59,885 nt of DNA. Origin: Prasinococcaceae sp. CCMP 1430. Its lineage: Eukaryota > Prasinodermophyta > Palmophyllophyceae > Prasinococcales > Prasinococcaceae. The notes below the pieces were generated by a model that saw nothing but the letters and a program-made list of their open reading frames with translations, was not told the DNA's origin and ran no database searches. Below are positions 21,276-32,630 of this stretch, piece after piece. The stretch covers positions 11,280 to 71,164 of the forward strand of contig RQSC01000520.1 of the NCBI GenBank assembly GCA_013416795.1, in the 5' to 3' direction. The position numbers were made by a program, and so were the translations under genes. Numbering within the stretch: position 1 is the stretch's first letter; each line of letters opens with the position of its first letter.

Positions 21276-23762
21276 TCAAATCCACGTCGGCACCCCGAAG
21301 TTCTCGAATACTTTGATTTCGCCCCCGAAGCCTGCGGAGACGATCACGCGACCCACGGCGGCGGCGGCGGCCACAGCCGCGACGCCCGCCGCCGCGGCGG
21401 CCTTGGCGTCTGAGTTGATCACCTTGCCCTGAATCTTGCTCGCATTGGTGCCCACGGGTGGCTGTGCCACAGCCTCGAGCTCCTCCTCCTCGTGCAGCAC
21501 AGCAGGTCTGCGCACGCAACTGAATCTGCGCGGCGCGAAGATGGACACCGACACGATGTGCTGGTGCGCAAGAAAGCACTCGAACGACGCATGCTTGTCC
21601 TTTCGGTAGCCCGTGTAAATGGGGTTAATCGACGGCACGAAGGAATTGACCGTCGACCACACATACGTGCACTCGTCCTCGCTGCCGCACACGATGAAGT
21701 CGCCCTCCTCCGAGAACGATGCGCGGATCTGCGCGTTGACGTTCTGCAGGCCCTTGTACTTGCAAACGAGGGTGTATCCATCGTACACGCGCAGCCGGCT
21801 GTCGTTGCTTGTCACTAACAGCTTCTGCGAATCGCCAGGCATGAAGCACAGACCGGTGATCTTCTTGCCGGGGGCATTGGCCGCTGCACGCGCGTTGCGC
21901 ACGTCGATCTGCGTGACATACTCGAATCGGTGATCCTCTGTGCGGTAGAACCTGCAAGTGCCCTTGTACGAGCCCACCACGGCCTTGTCCCCGCCGGGAG
22001 CGAACGCGACAGCAGTGATCATCTCGTGCAGGTCGACGAAGTCGGTCACCACGTGGTCTGGAATGTTCCACAGTCGCAGTTTCTCGTCTAGGCTGCCGCT
22101 TAGGAAGAACTTGTCGTCCGTGGGGTTAAAGTCCACGCTCGTCACGAAGTCGTTGTGCACAAAGATACGGAGGCACTCATCCATGGAGATGTGCCACAGG
22201 CGCACGGTTTTGTCCATCGAAGCGCTCAGCAGGAAGTCGGTCGACGACCACGCGATGTCCAACACGTCAGCTTTATGGCCACGCCACACGCGCAGCGGCT
22301 TGTCCTGGAAGAGCTGGTAGCGCTCGTGAGCACCGTTCGAGCCGTCGCTGGCGCCCATGCGGTCGTCTGCGCTGAGCTCCGGAGGCGAGGCGTGCGCCCC
22401 TCCAGTGCTGGTGTCGCGTCCAATTCCGCCACCCCCGCTGCTCCCTGCGCCATCCGCCTTTCGTTCGCCTTTCCGGACCCCCCCCGGCGCACCGCCAGCA
22501 TCCCCTTGCCCCATGGCCCCTACATCAGCCCCGGCCTCTGCTGCGGCTGCGGCAGCTGCCCTCTCGGCCGGATCCCTCGGGTTGGTAGCCCAGACGCGAA
22601 CTGTGGCGTCCTGCCCTGCACTGGCCATGTGGCTGCCACCATGTGAGAACTTCATGCACCATACCGCGCCGTTGTGGCTCCGTAGCTCCTGCGCAAGGCG
22701 CACATCGGTGAACTCCTTGTAGTGTTTGCGGTGCACGAAGACCTTCGCGCGCACGGGTGCAGAGCCCGGTCCGAGCCCAGATTGCGACTCGGGGGTGGTC
22801 TGCATGGCGCGCGTGTGCTCCGCAGCGTCGAATGCTTGCTCGGGCATGGCGGGGGACTCGCCCGGGTACGCGGTCCCCTGGGACATGGCATGCGAGGGGT
22901 ACGGGCTGCCATTCTCTGAGCGCGAACTAGCCTTGCTAGCATTGCCGCTGCCAGCAGCGGCACGCTCCGATGCCTGTCGGTCTGGGTGCCGAGGTGCCGT
23001 GTCTGCCGTGGGCACGCTCGGGTGCGGGAACGACGGCCGCGAATCGCGCATCGACGGCAGCCGCTTCTTCATCCAGCCCTTCACCGCTTTCTTGCCTTTG
23101 CCCTCGCGGCCATTCGCCCCGCCTGTGGTGCCGACGCCTGCAGACCCACCCGATGCCCCTCCATTTGCTGCCGCTGCCGCGGCCGCCTCGCGCTGCTGCA
23201 CCTCACGCCAGATTGGGCTTGCGAATCCGAGGCTCTCGGCGAACTCGTTCATGGAGAGCGAACGGCCGGTCGCCGGGTCGTGCACCACTGGCGAGTCAGG
23301 CGACGACGGCACCTCCTGATCGTAGCTACTCGCAGACGCAGGAGGCGAGGCGTTGCTCGCATGTCCCGCGAGGTGCGAGGTCGGCGTGCCCGCGCCATCT
23401 CCGCGATCGCCGCCGCTCGCAGCAGCGTTGGGCCCCGCACCGCTCGCGTCCATGATGAACTCCCTGCCGCTGTCGAGGTCCTTGATCACCATGGTGCGCT
23501 CAAGCATGGAACAGGAAAGGCCCTTCCCGCCGGACGAGCCAGCATCGTCACTCGCACCCGCCGTTGCGACGTCGCCAGCATCGGTCGCCCCGTCCTTGCT
23601 GCTCGCACCGTTCTCGCCGCCGCCCAGTGCCTCGCTCACACCGGCACTGCTGATGCTGACGAGCGAGTTCTGCCTGGAGAGGTGATCGGCGGCCTCGAAG
23701 AACTCATCATCATCGTCTGAGGTGGCGCACACGTCGCCTTGCGGCGACATGTCCGCCGCCAT
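21276..23762 (-). CDS. WDR44-like WD40-repeat protein (single exon)
   Basis: The reading frame is uninterrupted for 828 aa. The frame extends to a TTG at 23810, but the first ATG is 23762 (MAADMSPQGD). The N-terminal half is Ser/Gly/Ala-rich and acidic, with ERTMVIKDLDSGREFIMD near residue 115 and a basic KKAVKGWMKKRLPSMRDSR segment. The C-terminal half holds about six to seven WD repeats: LRSHNGAVWCMKFS, ASAGQDATVRVW, VWRGHKADVLDIAW, LSASMDKTVRLW, LSGSLDEKLRLWN and so on. The combination of a long linker between the first and second repeats and FVHNDFVTSVDFNPTDDKFFLSGSLD is that of WDR44 and its plant/algal relatives. Human WDR44 binds Rab11 on recycling endosomes; algal relatives are uncharacterised. 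Confidence 0.9.
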   Translation of the reverse strand: MAADMSPQGDVCATSDDDDEFFEAADHLSRQNSLVSISSAGVSEALGGGENGASSKDGATDAGDVATAGASDDAGSSGGKGLSCSMLERTMVIKDLDSGREFIMDASGAGPNAAASGGDRGDGAGTPTSHLAGHASNASPPASASSYDQEVPSSPDSPVVHDPATGRSLSMNEFAESLGFASPIWREVQQREAAAAAAANGGASGGSAGVGTTGGANGREGKGKKAVKGWMKKRLPSMRDSRPSFPHPSVPTADTAPRHPDRQASERAAAGSGNASKASSRSENGSPYPSHAMSQGTAYPGESPAMPEQAFDAAEHTRAMQTTPESQSGLGPGSAPVRAKVFVHRKHYKEFTDVRLAQELRSHNGAVWCMKFSHGGSHMASAGQDATVRVWATNPRDPAERAAAAAAAEAGADVGAMGQGDAGGAPGGVRKGERKADGAGSSGGGGIGRDTSTGGAHASPPELSADDRMGASDGSNGAHERYQLFQDKPLRVWRGHKADVLDIAWSSTDFLLSASMDKTVRLWHISMDECLRIFVHNDFVTSVDFNPTDDKFFLSGSLDEKLRLWNIPDHVVTDFVDLHEMITAVAFAPGGDKAVVGSYKGTCRFYRTEDHRFEYVTQIDVRNARAAANAPGKKITGLCFMPGDSQKLLVTSNDSRLRVYDGYTLVCKYKGLQNVNAQIRASFSEEGDFIVCGSEDECTYVWSTVNSFVPSINPIYTGYRKDKHASFECFLAHQHIVSVSIFAPRRFSCVRRPAVLHEEEELEAVAQPPVGTNASKIQGKVINSDAKAAAAAGVAAVAAAAAVGRVIVSAGFGGEIKVFENFGVPTWI

Positions 23763-24126
23763 CCACCCAGTCGCCCTCGATCTCGCCCGCACGCCGCCGC
23801 CGACGAACAACCCAAAGGCAGCGCCGTGGCCGCGTCGCGCCGCCGCAGATGCGTGAGCTCTCCGATGCCACCGCGCGCGGCGGGGGAAGCGCTGACGGCG
23901 CGCCCGAGCGGGCGCCGCGCGTGCGCTTCGATGGGACGCTGCGGCTCACATCAAAATCAAACGCCACGCCACGCCACCCCACCTCGGTCCCGTTCAGCTC
24001 CAGCCTTCAGCACGAGCGCGAGCGAGCGCGAGCGCGAGCGCGATGAGCAGTAATTAAATAGGAAATTAAGTGCTGAGAAATTCAGATCGCGCCGGCATCC
24101 GCGAGTTTTGGCCCTGCTTTTGATTC
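23763..24126. promoter_or_regulatory. Divergent promoter region of WDR44-like and DEX1-like genes
   Basis: About 360 bp separate the two start codons. The region contains CATCAAAATCAAACG at 23948-23962 and an AT-rich island TAATTAAATAGGAAATTAAG near 24050-24070. A similar TCAAAATCAAAATCAAAA repeat occurs at about 30603 in another divergent intergenic region. Promoter function is inferred from position. Confidence 0.4.
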
Positions 24127-27100
24127 ATGGACGCGCGCGCTCGGCGGGGTCCGAAGTCGGTCGGTCGGAAGTCCGAACGGGCCGACGCGCCCGCGGTGAT
24201 CGCCTGCGGCGCAGGCAAGGGAGCAGCGGGGAGCAGCCTGTCACACCGCGCGCGCTGCCCGCCCCCGCGGGGTGCGGGGTTGGGCGGGGAGGGGCGGGGG
24301 GTGGTGGTGCTACAATGGCGCGGGACGCGGCGATGGCCACCACACACGCGGGACGTCGTTTCGCGCGAGCGACTGTGCGGCGTGCTGGGGTGCGGCAGGC
24401 GGAGCGGCGGCGCGCGGCGGTGCGGCGGCGTGCTGCTCGCGAGCGCGCAGCTCTCGCGGCCGATCCGTACGAATGCTGACGTGGACGAGGCCGGCAACAA
24501 GTTCCTGCAGCGCACGGGCGACACGGAGTGGGGCCAGGGCGGCGCCAGCGCGCATGCGTCCGAGGTGGGCGCGGGCCACTGCGCGCAAAACGTCGAGCTG
24601 CGGTGGGCGCAAGAGGTCAAGTCGTCGGTGTATGCGACGCCACTCATTACAGACCTTTACGCGGACGGACGTAAAGACATCGTCGTGCCGACGTTCGCGC
24701 GCTACCTTGAGGCTCTCGACGGCGCTGAGGGCGAGCGCGTCGTGGGGGACTGGCCCGCGTCGTTCGGGGGCACGACGCACGCGGGGCCCGTGCTGTGGGA
24801 CGCCGATGGCGATGGCGTGCGCGACATTGCGGTCGTCACCTACGACGCCGAGGTGCTCTTCTTCAAAGAAGATGGCACGCGCGTTCCTAGGCGCATCGCC
24901 GTGCCCAAGCTGCGCGTGCGCAAGGACTGGCACAAGGGGCTCGATGACTCGAACGATGGCATCGACAGGGATCATCTCGACGTGGCCGACAGCGGCTTCC
25001 GTGACTACGACTTCGACTACGAGGACGCCGAACACGCGACGTTGCGCGACTACGAGATGGGCGAGGTGAAGCTCGATCCCAATATCCACGGCCGCGCCCC
25101 GCCACCTCCGAAGGAACACCGAGCACCTGGCGCAGCGCCTGACGCGCGCGCGCCTGGTGCACCACGGCAGCAGCAGGGGCAGCGGGGGGAAAGGCACCAG
25201 TCTGCGCAGCAGCATCGGGGAGAGGACCTAGCGCGGGGAGCGCAGCACGCCCGCAGCGCAGGTGAGGGCTCAGACTTCGCCGCGCCCGAGAGCGAGCGCG
25301 GCCGTGCGGCTCGCCTCGCAGACCTAAAGGCGCGCGAGGAACTCGCGAAGCGCGCTGTGGACGAGGCGATGGAGGCCGTCGAGGCCACCCAGCATCCCGA
25401 CATGGAGACGCTGGTGCTGGAGGCTGCGACGGACGAGCTGAGTGCAGACGCGGACAGTGGTCCGAACGGAGTGGACGCCGCGCTCGATGCCGCCTCGGCC
25501 GCGTTGGAGATGGCCAAGGCTGGCGATACCGAGCATGCGAGGGAGGCCACAAAACGCGCGGCCCTTAGCACGCTCGAGGCCGCCAGCCACACGCTCGAGG
25601 GGCTGGCCGAGAGCGAGGGCAAGCTTGAACGAGAAGCGTCGCGCGCGGCGAACGAGGTCGTGAGAACGGAGGGAATGCCCGAGGGCTGGAAGGAGCACCT
25701 TGATCCGGCGAGTGGCAGAGTGTACTACGAGCGGCCGGACGGTACCACGCAGTGGGAGAGGCCGCAGGCAATGGGGTCGGCAGGCGAGGGAGGCGAGGAT
25801 GAGTTGGAATTGGAGACAGAGATGCGGCGCAGCCGCTCGCTGCTCCAGATGGGCGATCCCGAGGACGACGGCGAGGACGGTGACGAGGATGCCAACGAGG
25901 ACAAGGAGCTCTCCGACGAGGCCAAGCGAGTGCTCTCCAGTGACTACCGTGACTATGCTTTCGGGTACGATTACGCGGATGGCCTTGGGGGTGCTTTCGG
26001 GGCCAACGATGATGACTACTACGCATTACGCCGCTCAGCCATGTTCGACTATTACGAGCATGGCGCGTCCTTCCCAGGCGGAGATCACAGCTCGAGTTGG
26101 GACCAGTATGTGTATGTCGACGCGCACGTGCTGTGCACGCCTGTGGTTGCTGACATCGACGGCGACGGCGCCGAGGAGCTCATTATGTCGGTGTCCTACT
26201 TCTTCGACCAGGACAAGTACTCGAGTGCAGCAAAGAAGGCGGAGCTCGGCGAGGACGTGGACCCAGCGTACTACGTCGGCGGTGGCATCGTGGTGTATTC
26301 GCTGGATTCGAACTTCATGGCGCAGTACCCAGACTCGATGCCTGGCTATCTCAAGTGGAGCACGCACCTCGACCTGACGACCGACATTGTGCAGTACCGC
26401 GCCTACATCTACTCGAGCCCCACTGTCGCCGACGTGGACGGTGATGGCAAGATGGAGGTGGTGGTAGGAACGTCCGTTGGGTTCGTGTACGTCCTGGACG
26501 CTGAGAACGGGAACGCGAAGCCGGGGTGGCCCGTGCAAATGGGCGAGATCCAGGGGCAGGTCGCGGTTGGGGATGTAAACGGCGATGGCAGGTGCGGGCG
26601 AGCGATCCAGCGCGGCGGCTCCCTGACACGCGCTCGCTCGCTTATGAGCCAAGCACCTGCGGCACGCGCCGTAGTGCCCGAGTCTGACTCGCGCGCGACG
26701 CGCGCTCCCACCGAACGAATGGCGCCAGCCTCGACATTGTTGCCGCGGACGCGCGAGGCAACATCGCGGCTTTCGACGCGCATGGTAGCGAGCTTTGGGA
26801 GCGCCACCTCGGTGCTCTTGTATCCCAGGGAGCGACACTTGGCGATGCCGACGGTGACGGCTTGGTCGAGGTGGTGGTGGGCACCGCCGCGGGCCACGTG
26901 CACGTGCTCGAGGGAGCAACGGGCTTGTCGAAGCCCAACTTTCCATTTCGCACCTTCGGCAAGGTGATGGCGCCGGTGCTCATGGTGCAGCTGGCAGCAG
27001 AGTTTGGCAGCAGCAGCACGAGCGATGGGATAGCCTGGACCCCCCCGCAGGCGCTCATTGTGCCCTCGTTTGATGGGTACGTGTACATCATCGACGGCAA

Positions 27101-27885
27101 GGATGGGTGCGCCGATACGGTTGACCTGGGCGAAAATGCCTACGCCATGGCGCTCGCAGACGACCTCGACGACAACGGCAAGCTTGATATCGTCGTGGCG
27201 ACCATGAATGGCGCTGTCTATGTCCTCGAGACGCCTGCGGAGTATGCTCCCCTCAAGGCGTGGACGAGCCAGGCACACGGCGCGAATGGCTTCTCGCCGG
27301 GCCATGGCCACGCTGGCATTGCAGCGACGGCATCTGCCCGGCGTGCGCGTGACCTCACCGGCGAGCTCTTCAACGTCGAGTTCGAGATCGTTGACTTGCG
27401 ACCAGCTCCGAAGGAGAAAGATGAGGTGCGGCGCGCGAATCTGTCTCTCCAGGGCGCGCGAAGCGCGCGCTGAGCCCTGGGCGACGTGCGCTGACGAAGC
27501 TGCTGAGCCGCCATCTCATCCTGCCACCGCGCAGGAGACGCACCCGCAGGGTCCATACAACGTGCGTGTTGCGTTGCACACAGCAGGACCTGGCGCGGTT
27601 GCCCTCACCGCCGCCTTCGACAAGCCTGGCAAGTACGACGTGATGCTCCCCGTGCCGACACAGCGTGGCCACGGCTCAATCCTGCTCACCATGACGGATG
27701 CATCGGGGATGCGCTTCAGCGATGAGTTCACTGTCACCTTCCACACGCGCGCGCACCGCCTGCTGAAGTGGGTTGTGCTGCTACCGTTCTCAGTGGCTGT
27801 CGCGATCGTTCTGGCGGGCAATGCGCCAAACTCGCAGGCAGAGGCCGCACTGCTGCCGGGCGGGGGCGGCAGCCACGCGGACTGA
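24127..27885 (+). CDS. DEX1-like FG-GAP (integrin-alpha-type) membrane protein with internal WW domain
   Basis: Exons 24127-26591, 26729-27425 and 27535-27885 join in phases 2 and 0 to give 1,170 aa. Splicing builds GDVNGDG/SLDIVAAD. Several FG-GAP-type calcium loops are visible: DADGDGVRD, DIDGDGAEE, DVDGDGKME, DADGDGLVE. The C-terminus has one membrane span (LLKWVVLLPFSVAVAIVLAG) and a short luminal/cytosolic tail. Overall this matches plant DEFECTIVE IN EXINE FORMATION 1, a membrane protein needed for cell-wall patterning. An insertion of about 300 residues, Ala/Glu-rich and coiled-coil-like, contains a WW domain with Trp521 and Trp543 (EGMPEGWKEH, QWERP). The N-terminus from ATG 24127 lacks a clear signal peptide, so a 5' exon may be missed. 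Confidence 0.87.
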
Positions 27886-27976
27886 AGTTTCGCGATCGCG
27901 CCTCGCGCTGATAATGAATCCATGAACGCCTACGTGCGCACACGGCCACGACGAGGAGGCCGGGAAATTTTACTGT

Positions 27977-30007
27977 TTAGTAGGATTCTGGGTTCGCGCC
28001 GTCCCTATGTATGAGCTCAGCCTCCTTTGCCATCTCCCTAGAGCGCGCCTTGAGGAAGCGAGCTCCCTCGGAAGGCTTGCCAACAGGCGGCGCGTAGAGC
28101 GCGCGGATCTCGTTGGTATCCGCTCCGCTGGCGAGCGCCTCACGCGCAGGCACGATGCGCTCGAACCACAGCCGGTGCATGACGCTCTCAAGCACGTCCC
28201 AGTATCGCTCGTCACGGTGAACTCGGTGGATGACGCTACAGTCGATCGGGGGTGGTGATAGCAGGTGTCAGTCTCGCAAACACACACACTCACGCGCGAA
28301 CTGCAGGAGCGCGCGCGCGCGCCGTAGCTCGCGAGGGAAGCAACGCGCGGCTATGCACGCAGCACACCTGCCGTGTGGTGTCCACATGAAGAAGTCGCAC
28401 CAGTCGCGGTCGAGAATCTCCATAAGTCCCTGCGCCTGAGTCATGTAGTAGTATGGAGGATAGCGCGGCGGTACCGACCCGCGGAACTTGTACGGGCACT
28501 TTATCTCCAGCACACCGCGCACACCGACGTCATCGCCCGACGCAGCCGCTGCGACACTCTGCGCATGCAGGGTGCCGTTGCTCGACAACAATCCGCCCAC
28601 TGCATCCACGAGACCGTCGGGCGACGCGCCTAACCACGTCTTGTCCACAGCAGGTGCGTCCGCGCCCTCCTGATTCGTACCCAGGTCAACCTTCGCACCG
28701 CCCTCGCCGCCGCCGGACCCTGTGGCCTCCCCTTCCAGGACACTCTCGGCGGCTGCCACCACCAGCGGGTTAAAGCCAGCACGCACGGCCGCACCAACGC
28801 CACCAGCGCGCAAAGCTTCGGCGGCAGCCATCACCTGCGGGCCAGAGGGAAGGGCGGCGCCGAGAGCAAGCTCACCGCGTGACGTCGCCGACTGAACAAG
28901 GACCACACGAACGATGGCAGCCCAAGGCGCGCAGAGCGGACGCGCGAGTCAGCGGATTGATCACCGGGGCGAAGGGCACACGCGCAAACATTTCGATTTC
29001 AATCTGAGTGCAGCCGCCTTCACGGAAATGGCAAACACGCATGCACACCCCACGTGGTACACACGCGCACGCACCTCGCCCTCCCACTCGCGAGGCTGAC
29101 CGTAAATGTGGAATCCCAGCTCGCGCACGGTGTTGCCGGTGAGCTCAGCGTAGCGCGCGTACGCGAGCGGTTCGTGACGCGTGCCGTAGCGCATGGCGTC
29201 GTTTTCGCGAGTGGTGCGCAGACCGAGCTTTTCCTCCCACAAGGACAGCTGGCCGTCGTCGAAAAGGCCCGCCGCGTTGCAGAACGCCGACGCCGTGATG
29301 CGATTCGACCTCAGCGCGTGCCATTCGGCCGAGCGCTGTGCCACCGACGCAGGGCTGGCCGCGCCGCCAGCCGTGCTACCCGTCGAATCCAAGCGCGCAT
29401 CCGAGTTCGCGCTTGTGTCGAGCGGGGTGGACGCGAGCGGCTCGGCGGCAGTGGCAGCACTCGCGCGCGCATCAACGCTGGCAGCACCCCACTCCTGCTG
29501 CTGCTTCTGCGGCGGTGGCGTGCGGGTGTGCGCTTGCGCGTCCACCGCAGTCTGCGCGCGCACCTCGCCCGCCGCCTGGCGCGCGACAGCTTCGGTGACG
29601 GTGCGTTGCAGCGTATCGGTGAAGACCACGTGTTCAGGGCGCATGTGCACGTGGCGTGCGCCTGCGCCAGATACCTCAACCAGGAAGGCGAGCATCTCGC
29701 GCACAAGGTTGAGCCGGTCGCCCACGCCTAGCGATCGGTACGCGCGGAAGCCCGCGTGGAGCTCGCTGAAGCGAAGCCTTTCGTCACCAGCGATCAGGAG
29801 CGGCCCGAGCTCAGACAGCGCGCCGCTGGCCCACTCGGAGAACGTCGCACCCGTCCGGCCGCGCACGTCAATGCATCCCGCGGCGCCCTCGGCGTTGAGC
29901 GCGATAAGCGCCTGGCGGATGCGCTTCCCTGCCTCGCGCCAGCGCTCGTCGGACAGGCGTGCGGACACGCCATCGGCGGGCGGAGGGAGCGGCGGCGGCG
30001 GCTGCAT
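27977..30007 (-). CDS. YqaJ-type viral-recombinase/exonuclease-fold protein
   Basis: Exons 30007-29075, 28891-28368 and 28235-27977 join in phases 0 and 2 to give 571 aa. The nuclease core begins at RSAEWHALRSNRITASAF and MRYGTRHEPLAYARYAELTG. It continues through the catalytic Asp of GASPDGLVD and the ExK of LEIKCPYKF, and ends with the spliced segment RVHRDERYWDVL. This is the lambda-exonuclease-like (PD-(D/E)XK) YqaJ family, whose phage members resect DNA ends for recombination; many algal nuclear genomes and large DNA viruses carry relatives. An insertion of about 110 Ala/Gly-rich residues separates the EWxxLR half from the catalytic Asp. The N-terminal ~290 residues are low-similarity. 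No TM or signal peptide is evident. The role in this organism is unknown. Confidence 0.87.
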
Positions 30008-30843
30008 TCCCCTTTCACCGCCATGCGGCTGTGCGGCGCGCAACTCGCGGCCGCGCGCGCGGCGCGATGCGGCGGGCGCGCGGCGCGCAGCGACAGTCGA
30101 CCACGCCGAGCCATCGTCCGCAACGGCGCCCCATGTGGTCAAGGCGGGGGCCTCGCTGTGCGCGAGTGATCGAGCGCGTGGTCGGGAGCAAAGCGTCAGC
30201 AGCGATCACATGCACGTGGAGGCTCCAGGCTCCAGGCGCACGCGCGGGCGCGCGCGCACGCGCACATGCACGCACCTGCTGCCTGCTCCAGCCCGTGCGC
30301 TCCCACTGACGGAACGCCGCTGCTGCTGTCCTCGCGCGCGTCGCAGTGCGGTGCGGGCGGCCGCGCTTGCGCCCGCGCCGGGTGCGGCGCCGATCACCCC
30401 ACCAGCCGTCGCCCTCATCGCTGCTGCGCCGCGCGGCCACAGCACTACCGGCGATCGCATTCAAGAACGACACGTCACCCAAGGCGCGCAATACAAACCC
30501 TACATACCTCCACGAACCGTAACATGCACGAGCGCCGAACCACGAAAAGTCGATTCGTTTTGATATGCGAGAGTTAGGGGTCGGACGTGGTTTCGCGCGA
30601 ATCAAAATCAAAATCAAAAAGTGGCGCGGCGCGGCGGCCGCCGCTGGCGTGCGCTGCGGAGCGTGCGATGGGGGAGGGGATGGGGGGGAGGGGGGATACG
30701 CCACAGCGCGAGCGTGCGCGCCCTGGGGCGAGGGCAGAGGGTGGAGGGGGGTGGGTGGGTGAATTAGAACTTTAGATCGGGGCGCCGGGTCTCGCTGCGG
30801 TCGTGGCCGCGGTGCGACGCGGCGCGGCCGCGCCACGGCGGGC
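30008..30843. promoter_or_regulatory. Divergent intergenic region (YqaJ gene / CTD phosphatase gene)
   Basis: The region contains an AAACCCTACATACC element near 30492, a triple ATCAAA repeat (ATCAAAATCAAAATCAAAA) at about 30601-30620, and a G-rich strand segment at 30670-30760. In-frame open sequence upstream of 30007 lacks an ATG. No other coding region was recognised. Confidence 0.4.
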
Positions 30844-32492
30844 ATGGCGTCCCCGGCCGGCAGCAGTGGCGACGATGACGACTTCGCGGCGCTGCTTGAA
30901 GACGATCTCGAGGCGTCCGATGGGGAGGATGAGCCGCGGGGTGGCGCCTCGGCAGCTGGCGACGGGGATGGCGCGCCGCCGGCCAAGCGTGCGCGTGTCG
31001 AGGCCGGAGGGAGCGGTGGCGGCAGCGGCAATGGGTGTTCCCACCCAGCATACTTGGGCGACCTATGCGTTGTGTGCGGTGCGCAGCGGCCAGACGGAGA
31101 CGCCCGCGGCTTGAGCCTGCGCCATGTGCACGCAGCGCTCGATGTGAGTGAGGCTGAGGCGGCGCGGCTACGAGCAGCCGAGCACGCACGCTCGAGACGC
31201 GACGGCAAGCTGCAGCTCCTGCTCGACCTCGACCACACGCTGCTCAACTCGGAGAAAATTGCGAGACTCGAGGCCGACGGATTGCTCGCAGACCTGTACG
31301 CGCTGAAGGGCGTCGAGCCGCCGCCCAGCACCAAGAGGTAAGCCCGCGCAGAGGCGCCGGGATGCTTGCGTGTGCGCGCTTCCGCGTGCGCGGCTGCGCA
31401 TGGCTGGCCGCACCCTCATGCGCGAGGGGGCATGGATTGCTGACTCGGCGCCCGGCGCGCGACGCACGGGGTCGCTCGCAGCACTGGCAGCGAGGGCGAG
31501 GGGGGGGGCGCACGCGGCCACATAGCCGACTTCGACCCGGAAACACTGTACAACCTACGCCATATCGGCATGTGGACCAAGTTGCGCCCAGGGGCGCGCA
31601 CTTTTCTGCGCGAAGCCGCTCGTCTCTTTGAGCTCAGCGTGTACACGATGGGCGCGCGCGCGTACGCCGAGGAGATGGCACGGCTGCTCGATCCGGACGG
31701 CTCGCTCTTTCATGGCAGGATAATATCGAAGGACGACTCTACGAATAGCCACACGAAGTCGACCGACGTCACACTCGCCGACAACAGGACGGTGCTCATC
31801 GTTGACGACACCGAGGTGGTGTGGCCAAACCAGCTCGCCAATCTGGTGAACGTCGACAGGTACCATTTCTACCCCAGCAGCCGCAAGACGTCCGCTCGCG
31901 GCGAGCGCACGGCGACGGATCCGGGTGCGAGACCACAAATGGAAGCGGTGCTTGACTCGCGTGTGGACGAGTGCGGTGAGGAGGGGCAGCTTGCGCGAGT
32001 ACTCGAGGTCATCAAGAGGGCCCACGTCGCGTACTTCAACAATGCCGAGGTGCGCTAGCGCCGGCGCCCGCGCCCATGCGCTCAAGTCCGCATCCGCACC
32101 GCTGATGTTGACCAGTGGTCGCTCTCGCTCTGTGTGTTACGCCCCTTCCACAACTGTAGAGCACGCAGCCCGACGTGCGCGTTGGGCTGGCGTCGTGCCG
32201 CGCTGAAGTGCTCGCTGGCACCGTGCTGCTCTTCACGCGCGTGATTCCGCTCGAACAAGCGCGCGACGCTCGACGCCATCAACTGGTGCGCGCGGCGGAG
32301 GGGCTGGGCGCGAGGGTCGTGCATGCCGAGTGCGATGAGGTGACGCACGTTGTAGCGGGGGCAGCAGGCACTGGTAAGGCGAGGTGGGGACGCAAATTCC
32401 GGAAGCACGTGGTGTCGCCCAAGTGGCTGTGGGACTGTCACTTCCGGTGGAAGCACCTCGACGAGTCCCAGTATCCCCCGAAGGACGCATGA
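30844..32492 (+). CDS. RNA polymerase II CTD phosphatase, FCP1/CPL-like
   Basis: Exons 30844-31337, 31482-32049 and 32169-32492 join in phases 2 and 0 to give 461 aa. After an acidic, disordered start comes a small Cys/His motif (CSHPAYLGDLCVVCGA) found in FCP1/CPL3-4 proteins. The FCPH catalytic domain follows with the DxDxT signature DLDHT (Asp128, Asp130), LFELSVYTMGARAYAEEMARLLDP and VDDTEVVWP. A BRCT domain encoded by exon 3 (VLAGTVLLFTRVIP ... VVSPKWLWDCHFRW) completes the family architecture. FCP1-type enzymes dephosphorylate Ser residues of the Pol II C-terminal domain in the nucleus. Exon 2 of this gene begins with a Gly/Glu-rich insert. The first intron has the canonical GTAAGC donor and a CTGAC. 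Confidence 0.93.
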
Positions 32493-32630
32493 GCGCCGGC
32501 CGCGTGGTCAGATAATCAAGTTATTAGTACTACGTATACACTGGAGGCTCGCCACTGCGCTGCGTCGCTCCCTTCGCGTGCTCTCGCGAACGCTCACGCC
32601 GCCAGCCGGAAGAGCTTCGGAGCGCGCGCT

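Noticed and set aside
23763-23810. TTG-initiated N-terminal extension of the WDR44-like frame
   Set aside because: The first ATG is at 23762; TTG initiation is not expected in a nuclear gene.
30008-30142. N-terminal extension of the YqaJ frame to 30142
   Set aside because: It opens with TTG; the first in-frame ATG is 30007. It may be part of an upstream exon but is unsupported.
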